Source of the DNA: Tiliqua scincoides
Lineage: Eukaryota; Chordata; Lepidosauria; Squamata; Scincidae
Direction of reading: 5' to 3'
Assembly (NCBI RefSeq): GCF_035046505.1
Contig: NC_089822.1
Coordinates: 103,052,659-103,116,658 of the forward strand
Length of the DNA stretch: 64,000 bases
In this document: piece by piece, positions 32,448 to 44,855 of the stretch
How positions within the stretch are numbered: the stretch's first letter is position 1
How the letters are laid out: every line of letters starts with the position of its first letter
The notes under the pieces: generated by a model
Database searches by the model: none
The model's input: the letters and a program-made list of their open reading frames with translations, nothing else
Told to the model about the DNA's origin: nothing
Made by a program: the position numbers and the translations under genes

Positions 32448-32572
32448 AGTCACTTTCTCGCAGCTGCACCTACCTCACAGGGTTGTTGTGTGGACAAAAG
32501 GAGGGGAGCAGCTGTGTGCACCACCCTGAGCTCCTTGGAGGAAAGGCGGTAGAAAAAAGGTGAAAAATAAAC
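32448..32572 (+). mobile_element. Partial MIR-like SINE
   Basis: Contains CACCTACCTCACAGGGTTGTTGTG and the GAGCTCCTTGGAGGAAAGGCGGT tail, the sense-orientation 3' portion of the SINE found inverted at 28335-28565. Confidence 0.65.
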
Positions 32573-32608
32573 AACACACACCCAGATAAAATGGTCTTGA
32601 CAAACACT

Positions 32609-32700
32609 GGGCACAAACCTATGCATGCCTACTCAAAAGTAAGTCCTATTGTGTTCAATAGAGCTTACTCCCAGGAAAGGGGGGATTAGATTGCAGCCTA
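32609..32700. repeat. 80-bp palindromic element
   Basis: Contains CCTATGCATGCCTACTCAAAAGTAAGTCC and TTACTCCCAGGAAAGG, and ends GATTGCAGCC. Same family as 4676-4920. Confidence 0.75.
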
Positions 32701-32748
32701 AGGCTTTTGTGGCTGGTTGAGTTTAAAACACATTTCAAATGTTTCAAC

Positions 32749-33189
32749 TAGTGTTTCTCAAACTGTAAGTCACAAGCCCGTTTCAGGTGGGTCCCCATTC
32801 ATTTCAATGTTTTATTTTTTAATATGTTAGACTTGATGCTACCATCGTACGTTGCTGCATTTGAGGAAATGTGACAGACCTGTACTTTTCATAAACCACT
32901 TTGTATATTCTTTTAACAATGACGTTCAATGGGACTTACACAGGAGTGTCACCCCCTAAGGATGCCCTGGATTGAGCCAAATGTAGACCCGACATAGCGC
33001 AGGAACAACGCTTAGAAGAAGAAGAGTCAATGGGACTTACTCCTGGGTAAGTGTGGGTAGGATTGCAGCCTAGTATTGTTAAAAATTTCCCTGCTTGATG
33101 ATATTTCCAGTCATGACATCACTTCTGGTGAGTCCTGACATTCTCATTCTAAAAAGTGGGTCCTGGTGCTAAAGGTTTGAGAACCACTG
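32749..33189. mobile_element. hAT-type element, relative of 15487-15849
   Basis: Begins TAGTGTTTCTCAAACTG and ends GGTTTGAGAACCACTG. Flanks GTTTCAAC and GTTTAAAC agree at 7 of 8. It contains a palindromic element copy (GGACTTACTCCTGGGTAAGTGTG) as the other two family members do. Confidence 0.85.
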
Positions 33190-33217
33190 GTTTAAACTGT
33201 TTAAAGTGTTGCTTAAG

Positions 33218-33400
33218 AGCCCAATCCTATGCCTGCCTACTCAGAAGTAAGTCCTACTGTAATCAGTAGCATCTGCTCTCAGGAAAGCATGGATAAGATT
33301 GCAGCCCAAGAGCCCAATCCTAGGCATGTCTACTCAGAAGTAAATTCTTTTGTAGTCTATTGAACTTGCACCCAGGAAAGTGTGGATAGGTTTGCATCTT
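33218..33400. repeat. Two adjacent palindromic elements
   Basis: Two head-to-tail units both start AGCCCAATCCTA and carry CTACTCAGAAGTAA and the CAGGAAAG block. Same family as 4676-4920. Confidence 0.75.
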
Positions 33401-33796
33401 GACTCACTAAGCAATGATACCAGGCTCAAAAAATAATTTAATAGTGGGCACATAGTATTGATTCTCTGACCAAAATGCCAAGGGTAACCTTCAAGGGTGT
33501 TGTGGGAAGGTGTGTGTGTGTATGTGTCAGATCAAGGACTATCTCCAGCAAGAGTGTTCCAGTGCCGCCTCATTCTTTTCATTATAAATAAATAAGCTAA
33601 AAGAAGCATCCAGTTCAGTGGGAGGAAACTGAGAAATTTGCCTAAGGGCACACACTAATGCCTGTGCTATAATCTTTTCCAAAGCTACCCAAGACCTATG
33701 TTACATGAGGGCTACAGCCCTATGAAAATTTACCTGAGAGCAAGTCCTATAGAACTCAGTGGGGCTTACTTCTGAGTCAACATGCATCAGCTAGAT

Positions 33797-34244
33797 GAGG
33801 GGTGCCCAAACCCCGGCCTTGGGGCCACATGCAGCCCTTGAGGCCTCACAATGAGGTCCTCAGGGAGCCCCCAGTCTCCAATGAGCCTCTGGTCCTCTGG
33901 AGATTTGTTGGAGCCCACACTGGCCTGACACAACTGCTGTCAGCGTGAGGGCAACTGTTTGACCTCTTGTGTGAGCTGTGGGATGAGGGCTTCCTCCACT
34001 GCTTGCTGTTTCACGCCTGTGATACAGTAGTGGCAGCAAAGGAAAGGCCAGCCTTTTATAGGTCTTGAGCTATTGCAAGACCTTCATTCATTCATATAAG
34101 TTCATCTTTAATATATTCATTTATGTAAACTTATGTAAATTTATTCAAATTTTAAATGTAAATTAATTCTTCCCCCCCCCCGGCCCCCAACACAGTGTAA
34201 GAGAGCTGATGTGGCCCTCCTGCCAAAAACTTTGGACAACCCTG
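33797..34244. mobile_element. hAT-type non-autonomous transposon, copy A2
   Basis: Same family and orientation as the copy at 583-1045, colinear across its length with scattered substitutions and small deletions. Flanks are AGCTAGAT (33789-33796) and AGCTAGAC (34245-34252), a 7/8 target-site duplication, so it is somewhat older than copy A1. Confidence 0.88.
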
Positions 34245-34254
34245 AGCTAGACTA

Positions 34255-34675
34255 GTATACTTTTTTTTAATGGACCTATACTCTTATGGAACTCATTGCC
34301 AGAAAATCTGAACTCTGCCCCGTCAGTTGAGAGTTTCCAGCAAGGCCTAAAAATATTTTTATTTCCGTTTGCTGTCAGGGAAATATCTTGTAAGGGCAAG
34401 ATATTCCCAGCTGTTTTTATCTGGCCTATTACTTTTCTTGTGCATTTATATTTTTGCTGCCGTAGTATTTTTAACTTGTGTATTGCTTTTTTACTCACCA
34501 CCACTTATGGGTTTTTTGAATTGTTGTACCATTTGCTGTTGCAGGCTTTTAAATTATGTTTTAGATTTGAAGTGTTAAATAAAATACATTAGAAGATTTA
34601 AAAAATTATCAAGTACTGTAAGCTGCCTTGAACTTTTGGAAAGGCGGGATCTAAAGTTTTTAAATAAATAACTGT
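34255..34675 (+). mobile_element. L2/CR1-like LINE 3' end
   Basis: Reads TGGAACTCATTGCCAGAAAATCTG, then a T-rich 3' UTR, and ends CTGTAAGCTGCCTTGAACTTTTGG, AAGGCGGGATCTAAAGTTTTTAAATAAATA. A comparable end is at 44880-44955. Confidence 0.6.
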
Positions 34676-34839
34676 CTTTGGAATGGTTTTAACCTCATTT
34701 TTCAATTGTTTTAGCTATTGGTTTTTAATACAATTGCAGCCCACTCCAAGATATTGGGATGAAATGAGCTAGATCTTTAAATGAAGTATAATTTCAAAAT
34801 TACAATAGATTGCAAAACAACACACAGTGGCATTCTGTT

Positions 34840-35960
34840 TGCAGTATGCAGCAGACACCGCAGCTCCAGAGACTCAAGGTCAGGCAGATACTCCAGGTAA
34901 ATAACGAGGCACAGACACGGCAGTGCTCCACCACCAGATGTCCTTTACTTAGAGATATGTACAATATTTAAAGTGCAAAGGCAGCTCAGCAAGCAAACAG
35001 CAAAGATAGCACTTTATCAACTCTCAGATCACCAACTCCACCAACATAGCTTCCCGCAGATGCTCCACATAACATCTCCCACACAGCAGCTTGCACAAGC
35101 AATATATATTGGCACTGGCCAATGAGAGGCGGGCTACGATCTGGTGACTGCATGACTCATTGTCTGGTGACATGGTATTGCAGGGTATTGCATCATCCCT
35201 GCTGTGCCTTGTTGCATCAGCCAATCCCATGATGCACCTGGGCTACATTACATGCATGCTGGCAAAGACATCAGGGCCTAGCTTTGCTCTATTCAGCCTG
35301 CAAATTCACTATAGGCCTGGGGCATATATCATAACACATACTGTTTTGCCAGATTGCTGGTCCAAGCTTCATTCAGAGAACTATGCTCACTTTCAGCTAA
35401 TTAGCTCCCTTCTTTCCTCCAACAATAGCCCTAGTACTGCCCTGCAGCACTGCTGGACCCCACCTCCAGGGTAGTTCAACCTGCAGAGGTCCTCCTTCCT
35501 CCAGCAGCTCCTCAGTCCTCCACAGGTCTTAGGCGTAACAGCTAAACACCATTCTCAGTGTCTCCAGCAGCTTCTGCTCTGAAGTCCATTCATCCATTAG
35601 CAGGTCCATAGTCCATTAGCCATTAATCCAGTCTCCAGCTTTCCACCTTGTACTACCCACACCAAACTCTCCCTTCATCAGGTGCTTTTATGCCTGAGGG
35701 ACCTATTGCCTTCAAGTGGCTGCAGCTGTGCAGTACACTCTCTGCAGAATGCCCAGGCCTTAAGCCTTAAAGGGGCCACTGCTATCATATCCTACCTCCT
35801 CAACAGATCTTCCACGATTCTAATACACAATCCAATCCAATTCCAATACAATCCCTGGGTATGTACCCAGGGGCTGAAGCACCCTGGGCAGCAAAGGTGT
35901 GATGTCACGCAACATAAGTCCTATACCAGGTATATAATCCTCACATTATGATACAATCCT
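34840..35960. repeat. Unclassified 1.1-kb interspersed repeat, possibly a solo LTR fossil
   Basis: A non-coding, cytosine-rich stretch. Its middle (about 35365-35600: TTCAGCTAATTAGCTCCC, GCAGCACTGCTGGACCCCACC, AACCTGCAGAGGTCCTCC) recurs diverged at about 54530-54800. The reverse complement begins TGTTAGGATTGTATCATAATG and includes a GGCATAAAAGC box, which would suit an LTR. I could not find a matching target duplication, so both family and boundaries are uncertain. Confidence 0.35.
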
Positions 35961-36640
35961 AACATGAATTTTATTACCAGACAACATTACCACCAGCTTT
36001 GTATGCCAATTATCAATGGATGCCAGTGCTATAAAATGGACTGTTTCACCAGGATGAAATGAACACCGACATTGATATCCTGAAAATTCTGACCAAGCCT
36101 CAAATTCTTGGAATGTGCATTCCTTCTAAGTCACATGCCCTGGGAAAAAGAAGATATTCTCATCTGTGCAGCCTCCTGTCTCCAGTGAATATAAATTCTG
36201 CAACCCTTCCAATGTACCTCTTATTTGGGTTGTTGCCACTGAATAAGCAGGCACTATACTATACCTTACATGTAGAGGGCCTACAAGTATAGTCTCACCT
36301 ACAGGACTCTTGGAGTCAAGTGCCAAGTTGCAGGCTGGGGCTTGAGGTGTGTCCCAGATTTGTGGAAAGTTGAAGCTCATCATTCTAAGGGCTGTTCTGG
36401 CCAGTATACTGGCATCACATTCTATACTTTTTCAGTATTCCCAGCCTTTTATCACATTCCCATATGACCGAGAAACAAAGCTTGGGTGAGTTTTGCTCCA
36501 TGCTCTGCTGGAGGTGCAGGTATCACCAGTGGCTGGTTACGAGGAGAGTCTGGTCAGGGAGTGGAGGTTCAGAAAGAATTTGAACTCTATGTTCCTCCTA
36601 TTCCTATTCCTCCCCATCAAACTAGATAAGTATTTAGCTA

Positions 36641-38650
36641 TTTGTATTGGCAACCTTCAGTCTCGAAAGACTATGGTATCGCGCTCTGAAAGGTGGTTCT
36701 GGCACAGCGTCTAGTGTGGCTGAAAAGGCCAATCTGGGAGTGACAATCCCTTCCACACCGGGAGCAAGTGCAGTCTGTCCCTGGTCTGTCTCCCTGGCTA
36801 TGGGCCTTCCTTCTTTGCCTCTTAGCCTCAGACTGTTGGCCAAGTGTCTCTTCAAACTGGGAAAGGCCATGCTGCACAGCCTGCCTCCAAGCGGGCCGCT
36901 CAGAGGTCAGGGTTTCCCACTTGTTGAGGTCCACTCCTAAGGCCTTCAGATCCCTCTTGCAGATGTCCTTGTATCGCAGCTGTGGTCTACCTGTAGGGCG
37001 CTTTCCTTGCACGAGTTCTCCATAGAGGAGATCCTTTGGGATCCAACCATCATCCATTCTCACGACATGACCAAGCCAACGCAGGCGTCTCTGTTTCAGC
37101 AGTGAATACATGCTAGGGATTCCAGCACGTTCCAGGACTGTGTTGTTTGGAACTTTGTCCTGCCAGGTGATGCCGAGGATGCGTCGGAGGCAGCGCATGT
37201 GGAAAGCGCTCAGTTTCCTCTCCTGTTGTGAGCGAAGAGTCCATGACTCGCTGCAGTACAGAAGTGTACTCAGGACGCAAGCTCTGTAGACCTGGATCTT
37301 GGTATGTTCCGTCAGCTTCTTGTTGGACCAGACTCTCTTTGTGAGTCTGGAAAACGTGGTAGCTGCTTTACCGATGCGCTTGTTTAGCTCGGTATCGAGA
37401 GAATGAGTGTCGGAGATCATTGAGCCAAGGTACACAAAGTCATGGACAACCTCCAGTTCATGCTCAGAGATTGTAATGCAGGGAGGTGAGTCCACATCCT
37501 GAACCATGACCTGTGTTTTCTTCAGGCTGATTGTCAGTCCAAAATCTTGGCAGGCCTTGCTAAAACGATCCATGAGCTGCTGGAGATCTTTGGCAGAGTG
37601 GGTAGTGACAGCTGCATCGTCGGCAAAGAGGAAGTCACGCAGACATTTCAGCTGGACTTTGGATTTTGCTCTCAGTCTGGAGAGGTTGAAGAGCTTTCCG
37701 TCTGATCTGGTCCGGAGATAGATGCCTTCTGTTGCAGTTCCAAAGGCCTGCTTCAGCAGGACAGCGAAGAAAATCCCAAACAAGGTTGGTGCAAGAACAC
37801 AGCCCTGCTTCACTCCGCTTCGGATGTCAAAAGGGTCTGATGTGGAGCCATCGAAGACAACAGTGCCCTTCATGTCCTTGTGGAAAGATCTGATGATGCT
37901 GAGGAGCTTGGGTGGACATCCAGTCTTGGGGAGAATCTTGAAGAGGCCGTCTCTGCTGACCAGGTCGAAAGCCTTTGTGAGATCTATGAAGGCTATAAAG
38001 AGTGGCTGTCGTTGTTCCCTGCATTTCTCCTGCAGTTGTCTAAGGGAGAATACCATATCAGTGGTGGACCTGTTGGCTCGGAATCCACACTGCGATTCTG
38101 GATAGACGCTCTCTGCAAGTACCTGGAGCCTCTTTAGTACAACTCGGGCAAACAGCTTTCCTACAACGCTAAGGAGAGAGATGCCGCGGTAGTTGTTGCA
38201 GTCACCCCTGTCACCTTTGTTCTTGTACAGCGTGATGATGTTTGCATCCCTCATGTCAAGGGGATGTATGATGGTATCAAGCAGGCCCTAGGTCCAACAC
38301 AGAAGAAAATTGCCCCTCTGAAGTCTGCCACAGGCGAGGTCATCCAGGATCGGGCGCAGCAGATGGAACGCTGGGTGCAGCACTACTCTGAGCTATATTC
38401 CAGAGAAAATGTAGTCACCGAAGAAGCACTGAACAACATTGAGTGCCTGCCTGTGCTGGAAGAGCTTGACAGTGAACCAACCCTAGAAGAACTTCACGTG
38501 GCCCTGGACTCCCTTGCCTTTGGCAAGGCACCTGGAAAAGACAGCATCCCTGCTGAAGTCCTAAAATGCTGCAAAGAGATCATCATCACTGAGCTGCATG
38601 AAATCCTCTGTCTCTGCTGGAGAGAAGGTGGAGTACCTCAAGACATGAGG
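36641..38650 (-). mobile_element. Non-LTR retrotransposon (jockey-like ORF2) with 5' inversion
   Basis: The minus strand 36671-38258 encodes an unbroken frame of over 520 residues. It has reverse transcriptase motifs NNYRGISLLSVVGKLFARV, PESQCGFR, AFIDLTKAFDLV, GVKQGCVLAPTLF and FADDAAV, then the RRLRWLGHV block and a C-terminal CSRCGRDC...H..RC zinc-knuckle. Bases 38259-38650 carry the immediately upstream part (GMYDGIKQALGPTQ to GVPQDMR) in the opposite orientation. An 11-bp duplication GTATTTAGCTA flanks the whole (36630-36640 and 38651-38661). The 3' tail ends GACTGAAGGTTGCCAA. No endonuclease domain is present, so the copy is 5'-truncated and non-functional by structure, although its frames are intact. 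The proteins resemble the widespread metazoan endonuclease-reverse transcriptase annotations. I do not assign a clade. Confidence 0.93.
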
Positions 38651-38867
38651 GTATTTAGCTAACAGCAAATATATATCATATTAATGTGAAGCAGTCTCTT
38701 GGGTTATGTCTATGCTAGAGCCTTTAGTACTACCACAATATTTTTATGCAGTTAGGTGGAAATAGTATTCAAATTGGGATTCCACACAGCATTTAATAGA
38801 GAACAATGTTAACCAACCAACAATGCTTTTCCCCATGGACAAGATCCTTCTATATACTCACAACTAA

Positions 38868-39232
38868 GGGCCAAATCCTATCCAATTTTCCAGTGCTGGT
38901 GTAGCTGTGCCAGGGCCCAATCCTATCCAACTTTCCAGCTCTGGTGTAGCCACAATGCAGCCCCATGGTAAGGGAACAAATGTTCTCATACCTTGAGAAG
39001 ACCCCAGTGACTGCCCCTCCACCACATGATGCAGCGCACACCCCACTGGCGCAACTGCAGTTCGAAGCTCTCGAAAATTGGATAGGTTTGGGGCCCCAAG
39101 GGGGTGTGCACTGCATCTTGTGGTAGGGCAGCAGTCACAGAGACCTCTTCAAGGTATGGGAACATTTGTTCCCTTACTTTGGGGCTGCATTGCGGCTGCA
39201 CCGGTGCTGGAAAGTTGGATAGCATTGTGCCC
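38868..39232. mobile_element. Harbinger-like MITE split by another copy of its own family
   Basis: The outer copy has left end GGGCCAAATCCTATCCAATTTT (38868) and right end GTTGGATAGCATTGTGCCC (39232). It is interrupted at its GCTGTGCC-A position by the copy at 38913-39096, after which the outer sequence resumes at GGGGTGTGCACTGCATC. Confidence 0.85.
38913..39096. mobile_element. Harbinger-like MITE (inner copy)
   Basis: Complete element from GGGCCCAATCCTATCCAACTTT to AATTGGATAGGTTTGGGGCCC. Flanking triplets are CCA and CAA. The internal ATGGTAAGGGAACAAATGTTC block is typical of the family. Confidence 0.85.
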
Positions 39233-41054
39233 TGTGTCCCATTCAGCCAATCATTTCCAATGCAATATTGCTTCTTGTTCAGCACAGTTAGAGGAATAGT
39301 GATCAGTTGCCCCCAATTTAGCCAGCTTCTAGGTGGAAGTGTACATGAGCTGCCTCCATTATTTTATTCTCTTTTCTTTATAGTGATCTCTATTTTGCTG
39401 CGTGCCAGAATAAAATGACATCATCTGGAGTCCCTGTAAAGAGCAAGTGAACAAAGGAACAATTCCTCAGAAAAAGGCTATGTGGAAGCAGCTTTGGTCT
39501 TGAATGCCTTACATTAACCACACTGTATTATGGGCCAACTGTATTCTCACAGAACAGGAGAAAAGCAATACATAAGATGATAGTGAGACATAAGAATGCA
39601 AAGAGTATAGCAATGAAATAAATACCACAACTCTGATTTGCATGTCTCACTATAATCACCAGAGGATCTCGGTGCCAAAGAAGTTTCAAAGGCTTGTTAA
39701 TTGGTCTCAATCAAATGCCTAGATTCCTAACTAAAGGAAATACTGATAATCCACACATCACATCAGGACTATAGTTTACATTCTTCCAGTGAGCTTGGAG
39801 AAGCATATATGAACCATTTTACCTTTTTATTTAAAAGGCTCATATACTGCTTTTCCTACACTCAAGGTGGTGTACCTTAAAAAACACATAAATATAGCCA
39901 TTGAACAATACATAGAAGGCAGTTACAAGTATAAGAGTAACATAAAAGCAACAACATCAAAGCAGCAACAAAAGAAGGGTCTCTAGAAGGTTCCTCCTCC
40001 CTCCCAGTAACGCAGCACAGTACTGGTGGATTATAAAATGCAGCCAGTGACACACAGATCTTGATAAGCAACAAGGGACTTCATCACCATTAGGTCATCG
40101 CCACTATAACAAATAGCAATCAAGAGGAGACTCAGCATAAACAGATTCCATTGGTTTGCACTGGGCTTTGAAGACTGCTGCATACATGTACACATTATGA
40201 CATTTTCCTCACTTTCCATCCAATCCACTCCATCTCTGCTGTTGCCATGAACTGGCAAAAGCATGTGCACATGAGCTCTTGCTTCCTACTGAACAGTACA
40301 CTGCTCCTACCCCCAGTCCACCACGAGACTATAAAAGAATACACAAGGTGAAGGAAAGAAAACAATGAGGAAGAACTACAGTGAAGGAACACAAAGTACC
40401 AAGCACAAAGGCCAGCAGCAGCAGTCTCCCAAGCAACCAAGACCAACAGAGCACCTCTGATAAGACAAGGCAGCAATCCTATGCATTCCCCAGATATCCC
40501 ACACTCAAGCTGCTTCAGGACTTTTGAGTAAAAATCTCAAAGGGCCACCAGGTTGAAATAAGGTCTGCAGGGTTCCTGGACCTAATAGCAGCATATACCT
40601 TGCAGCTACAAGCTTGACCCATGGTGAGTGTGCACCACAAGAGACCCATGTCAGCAGCATACCTCAAAGTGCAGGTACACTCTGGCCCCCTTCCACTGGA
40701 GAAGGAAGAGAACTAGCCACAGCTCTAATGGCACCTAGTCTACCCATTCTCTCTGTTATCCAACAACATCTTTAGTCTTCCCTGCAGAAGCATGCCAGGA
40801 ATCATGCAAACAAGTATATAGGCAACATGTGTCAAGCTAAAAAAGGCATGGGAGAACCAGGACATTCTCTTTTTAGAGATAAGTCAAGGAGGATGCTGAA
40901 ATGGCAAAAAAAAAAAGTGCACAAAACTATGGTCCTCAGAGAACACCTAATCTTTTAAAGCTGAAATAAAGACCATTTGTTTCTTCACATGTGATTTCAA
41001 AGTAAAGCAGCCATTTGAACTAAAGCAGTCAACTTTATCCTATCCACACTAAAG

Positions 41055-41143
41055 CAACCCAATCCTATCCACACTTTCCTGGGAGTAAGCCCCATTGACT
41101 CTAATGGGATTTACTTCTGTGTAGATGTGCATAGGATTGGGCT
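41055..41143. repeat. 80-bp palindromic element
   Basis: CAACCCAATCCTATCCACAC to GCATAGGATTGGGC with both core blocks (CTGGGAGTAAGCCCCATTGA and GATTTACTTCTGTGTAGA). Same family as 4676-4920. Confidence 0.78.
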
Positions 41144-42065
41144 CTAAAGCTGCAGCACTGGCAAGGGTCTCCGAGGGCCCATGTGCTCCGAGGGCACATG
41201 TTCCATGTGTCTCCGAGGGCCTGACCAAGGGTCTCTGGGGGCTGGGTTCAGCCCATGAGCCAGGGTTTGGGCACCTCTGCACTAGACAAAGGGGCACATG
41301 TACTAACCCCCACCCTAATGCTTTCCTGATCAAAATCAACACACAGAAGTTGCCATTTTCCCATAACCAAGGAAAATATGAGCGCTTTTGCTTACTGACA
41401 CCATTAGTTTCCTACAAGTAAACCTTCGTATGGCCAACTCAGGAACATCAACTGAGTGACTGCAGGTACCCACCAGGAAAGGGTTCCAAGGCTTGTGGAA
41501 AATGGGAGGAAGAAAACACACAAATGGAGACACTTGCATTCACTTGCCACATCCTTGCGTGCTCCAAGTTCCATTACCCACCTGCAAACCAGCAGACACC
41601 GCCATTTCTCACTTCCGCCTAAACAGACAATTCCTCCAAAGCTCACAAAAGGGAGCAAAGCTTTCAAGCCAGAGCCAAGAAGGGCTACTACAATAAGCAT
41701 GAGTTGCAGGATATTCACTAAGCCAGGAGTTGCTGCGTCAGCACTCCCATCACTTGTAAGATTGATAAAAGCCTTAGTGGATGCAGCTGTGTCCAGGCCA
41801 CCACAGTATGCATGAAACTGAAAAGGAGTCTGAGTAGACCCTACCAGCCAAGTAACTGCCCTTCCTCATTGTCACATGCATAATGAATTCTGAGAGGTAG
41901 GTGTTGGGTGAATTATTATTAAGTTGTTATACAGTGACATGAAGCTACATGGCACTTTATAGAGTAATGCAGACATCCACTAAATAGACTTTACAATCTA
42001 TATTTAAATGAAAGACCAAGCAAGAGAGGGAGAGCGGTATGGCAAGAGTGCCTTGTAGTAATTAA

Positions 42066-42239
42066 GGGCCAAATTCTATCCAACTTTTCAGCCTGGTGTT
42101 GTTGTGCCAAAGGGGTGTGCCATCTTGTGGTGGGAGGGTAGTTATGGAGGTCCCCACAAGGTGAGGGTACATTGGTTCCCTTGTCTCAGGGCTGCACTGC
42201 AGCTGCACCAGTGCTGGAAAGTTGGATAGGATTGGGCCC
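42066..42239. mobile_element. Harbinger-like MITE with TAA duplication
   Basis: Starts GGGCCAAATTCTATCCAAC and ends GTTGGATAGGATTGGGCCC. Triplet TAA on both sides (42063-42065 and 42240-42242). About 174 bp. Confidence 0.88.
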
Positions 42240-42613
42240 TAACGCATTTCTCCTAGCCAGGTAGGAAAGAAATATTGCAGTGCTGTAGGATCCTACTACT
42301 TTGATACAGTTCTCCCCTCCCCCCCCACAGCTCTTTGTGTATGCTAGGGAGGTCAGAAATTTTAGTACTGAATCTCCTGGCTCCTGAAACAGCACTCCTT
42401 TAGCACTAGCCTGTTTACTTAGAAGTAAGTCATTGCATTCCATGGGGCTTACTTCCAGGTGAGTGCATATAGGATGATAGCTTCTGTCTGAACTTCAGCA
42501 CCAGGACTTTGGAGGTCATGGTGAAGAGATTTTGTACTTGTGACCCTTCCCAGCTACAATCATGGGGAAGAGATGAACTGTGTGATTGAAGTTTTGTGGA
42601 GATAGCAGACTCA

Positions 42614-42792
42614 GGGCGCAATCCTAACTCACTTTCCAGCACTGACATAAGGGCAATGCAGTTCCAAGGTAAGGGAACAAACATTCCTTTACTTTGAGGA
42701 GGCCTCCATGAGTGCCATCTAACTGCAGGATGCAGCTCAAGTCCCATTGGCACAGCTATGCCAGTGCTGGAAAGTTGGTTAGGATTTGGGCC
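42614..42792. mobile_element. Harbinger-like MITE with TCA duplication
   Basis: Starts GGGCGCAATCCTAACTCAC and ends GTTGGTTAGGATTTGGGCC. TCA on both sides (42611-42613 and 42793-42795). Confidence 0.85.
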
Positions 42793-44399
42793 TCAGTTGC
42801 TGAACTCCAGTATCTACTTTAGCATGTAGGCTGTGCTGCTTGCCTCTGGCCCCACCTGGCTGATGGCTTACTCCCTCCTGACCTTGGGGTGCACATCTTG
42901 TTACCACCTGTCATACTGGTCTCTCAGCAAACCTGGGCAATGGACATGATGGAGTAATGAGACAAAAGAATGGTGTTGCAAGGAGGTATACTGTAGTCAG
43001 GTTTCAGCAGCAGCCCTTCAGAAAGGTCGCAAGGTTCAGTGACTGCCTCAAGATGGTAGATTTTCAATTCCAGTGAAGGCAGCACTGTGGGAGGCTTGTC
43101 TCTCTGACCCATGGAGTACAATGTACTGGAATGTGCCTGGCAGCAGTGTGTCCTGAGTGACCTCTGCCACATCACAGACAGAGCTGCTCCTTGGTTTACT
43201 GAGGAGCTGTGAATGATGAAGCGAAAGGATAGATGTTTTGAGCGATGGTGGCAGAAAACTGAGTTTGACTGAACACAGTCTCTATAGGCTAGAGCTCACT
43301 GTGGAGCCTATTCTGTGGCAGTGATAACAGTGAAAGTGAACCTTCTTCTATCTTACCATTGCATCTGCAGAGAACCGTCCTGTAGAATTGTTCCATGTTG
43401 TGCAAGGCTTTCTCCACTGGGCTCCTCTGATGGACCAGGAGGAACTCACAGTAGCCGACTGTGGCATGTTTGCAAAGCACTTTGCAGATAAAATCTGCTT
43501 ACATTCATCACCACCTGGATGCCACAGGGACAATGTCTGATGATGCTCCCTTAGTGCCTACTAGTCCAGTTTTGTGGGATTCTTATCTGCTGGTACAGCC
43601 GGAGGGTATGAACAGTCTCATTTGAAGTGTAAACCTATTAACTTGCCTGCTTGATCCTTGCCCAGCTTGGCTCATTAGATCTGCCTGGGAGGGACTGGTT
43701 GAGTGGGCAGGGAGGATGGTTAATTCCTCTTTGATGAAGGGGATACTACCATCTGCTTTGAAGTGGACGATAGTGTGCCTCCCCCTGAAGAGACCCTCCC
43801 TGGATCCCACTGTGTTGGATAACTTCAGGCCAGTCTTGAACGTCCCATTTCTGGGCAAGGTGGACAAGCAGAAGGTGGCATCTCAGCTCCAGAGGGTCTT
43901 GGATGAAGTGATTATCTGGATCCCTTTCAGTCTGGCTTCAGGCTAGACTTTGGGACAGAAACTGCCTAGGTCACCTTGGTGGATGACCTATGCTAGGGAG
44001 TGGACAGGGGAAGTACAACTGTGTTGATCCTCCTGCTGAACCTCTCAGCAGCTTTTCACACCACCAATCAGTGTGCTTCTGGGCTGATTAGCCAAATTGG
44101 AAGTTGGGAGCACCCTTTTGCAGTGGTTCTGTTTCTCCTTATGGAATTCCTTCCCTCTTAGCTTATGAACTGCTCTCTTCTTGGAGGTGTTCTGGTGGGG
44201 CCTAAAGATATTTCTTTTTAGATTAGCCTTCTGAGTCAAGGGTTTTTAACACAGTATTGGATATTTGGGGCTTTTATGCTTGTTGCTTTTATCGGCCTGC
44301 CCTTTTCCTAAGTATTGATTGCTGCTGATTCTTCCTTGTTTTGGGGGGCTTTTAATGTGATACTTTTAAAGGCTATCATTATTTTAGGACAGTGTTTCT

Positions 44400-44750
44400 C
44401 AAACCATGGGTTGGGACCCACAAGGTGGGTCGCGAGCCAATTTCAGGTGGGTCCCCATTCATTTCAATATTTTAGTTTTAATATATTAGACTTGATGCTA
44501 CCATGGTATGTGACTGCATTGGGGGAAATGTTACAGACCTATACTTTTAACAAGCCACTATATATATTAGTTTAACAATGTTAGTAAATGGGACTTACTC
44601 CTGGGTAAGCATGGATAGGATTGCAGCCTAGGATTGTTAAATTTTCCTGCTTGATGATGTCACTTTCAGTCATGACAACACTTCTGGTGGGTCCTGATAG
44701 ATTCTCATTCTGAAAAGTGGGTCCTAGTACAAAATGTGTAAGAATCACTG
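44400..44750. mobile_element. hAT-type element inside the L2 remnant
   Basis: Begins CAGTGTTTCTCAAACCATGG and ends GTGTAAGAATCACTG. Flanks TTTTAGGA and TTTCAGAA agree at 6 of 8. Same family as 15487-15849 and 32749-33189, again with a palindromic element core. Confidence 0.82.
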
Positions 44751-44766
44751 TTTCAGAAGATTTTCA

Positions 44767-44855
44767 GTGCAATCCTATGCATGTTGACTCAGAGGTAAAT
44801 CCTACTGTTTTCAGTGGGTCTTATTCCCAGGTAGGTGTATTTAGGATGGCAGCCT
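44767..44855. repeat. 80-bp palindromic element
   Basis: GTGCAATCCTATGCATG to TTAGGATGGCAGCC. It sits in the 3' UTR part of the L2 remnant. Confidence 0.72.

Noticed and set aside
36671-38254. The 527-codon frame as a host protein-coding gene
   Set aside because: It has a complete set of reverse transcriptase motifs, flanking target duplication and other truncated copies in the window. It is a LINE.
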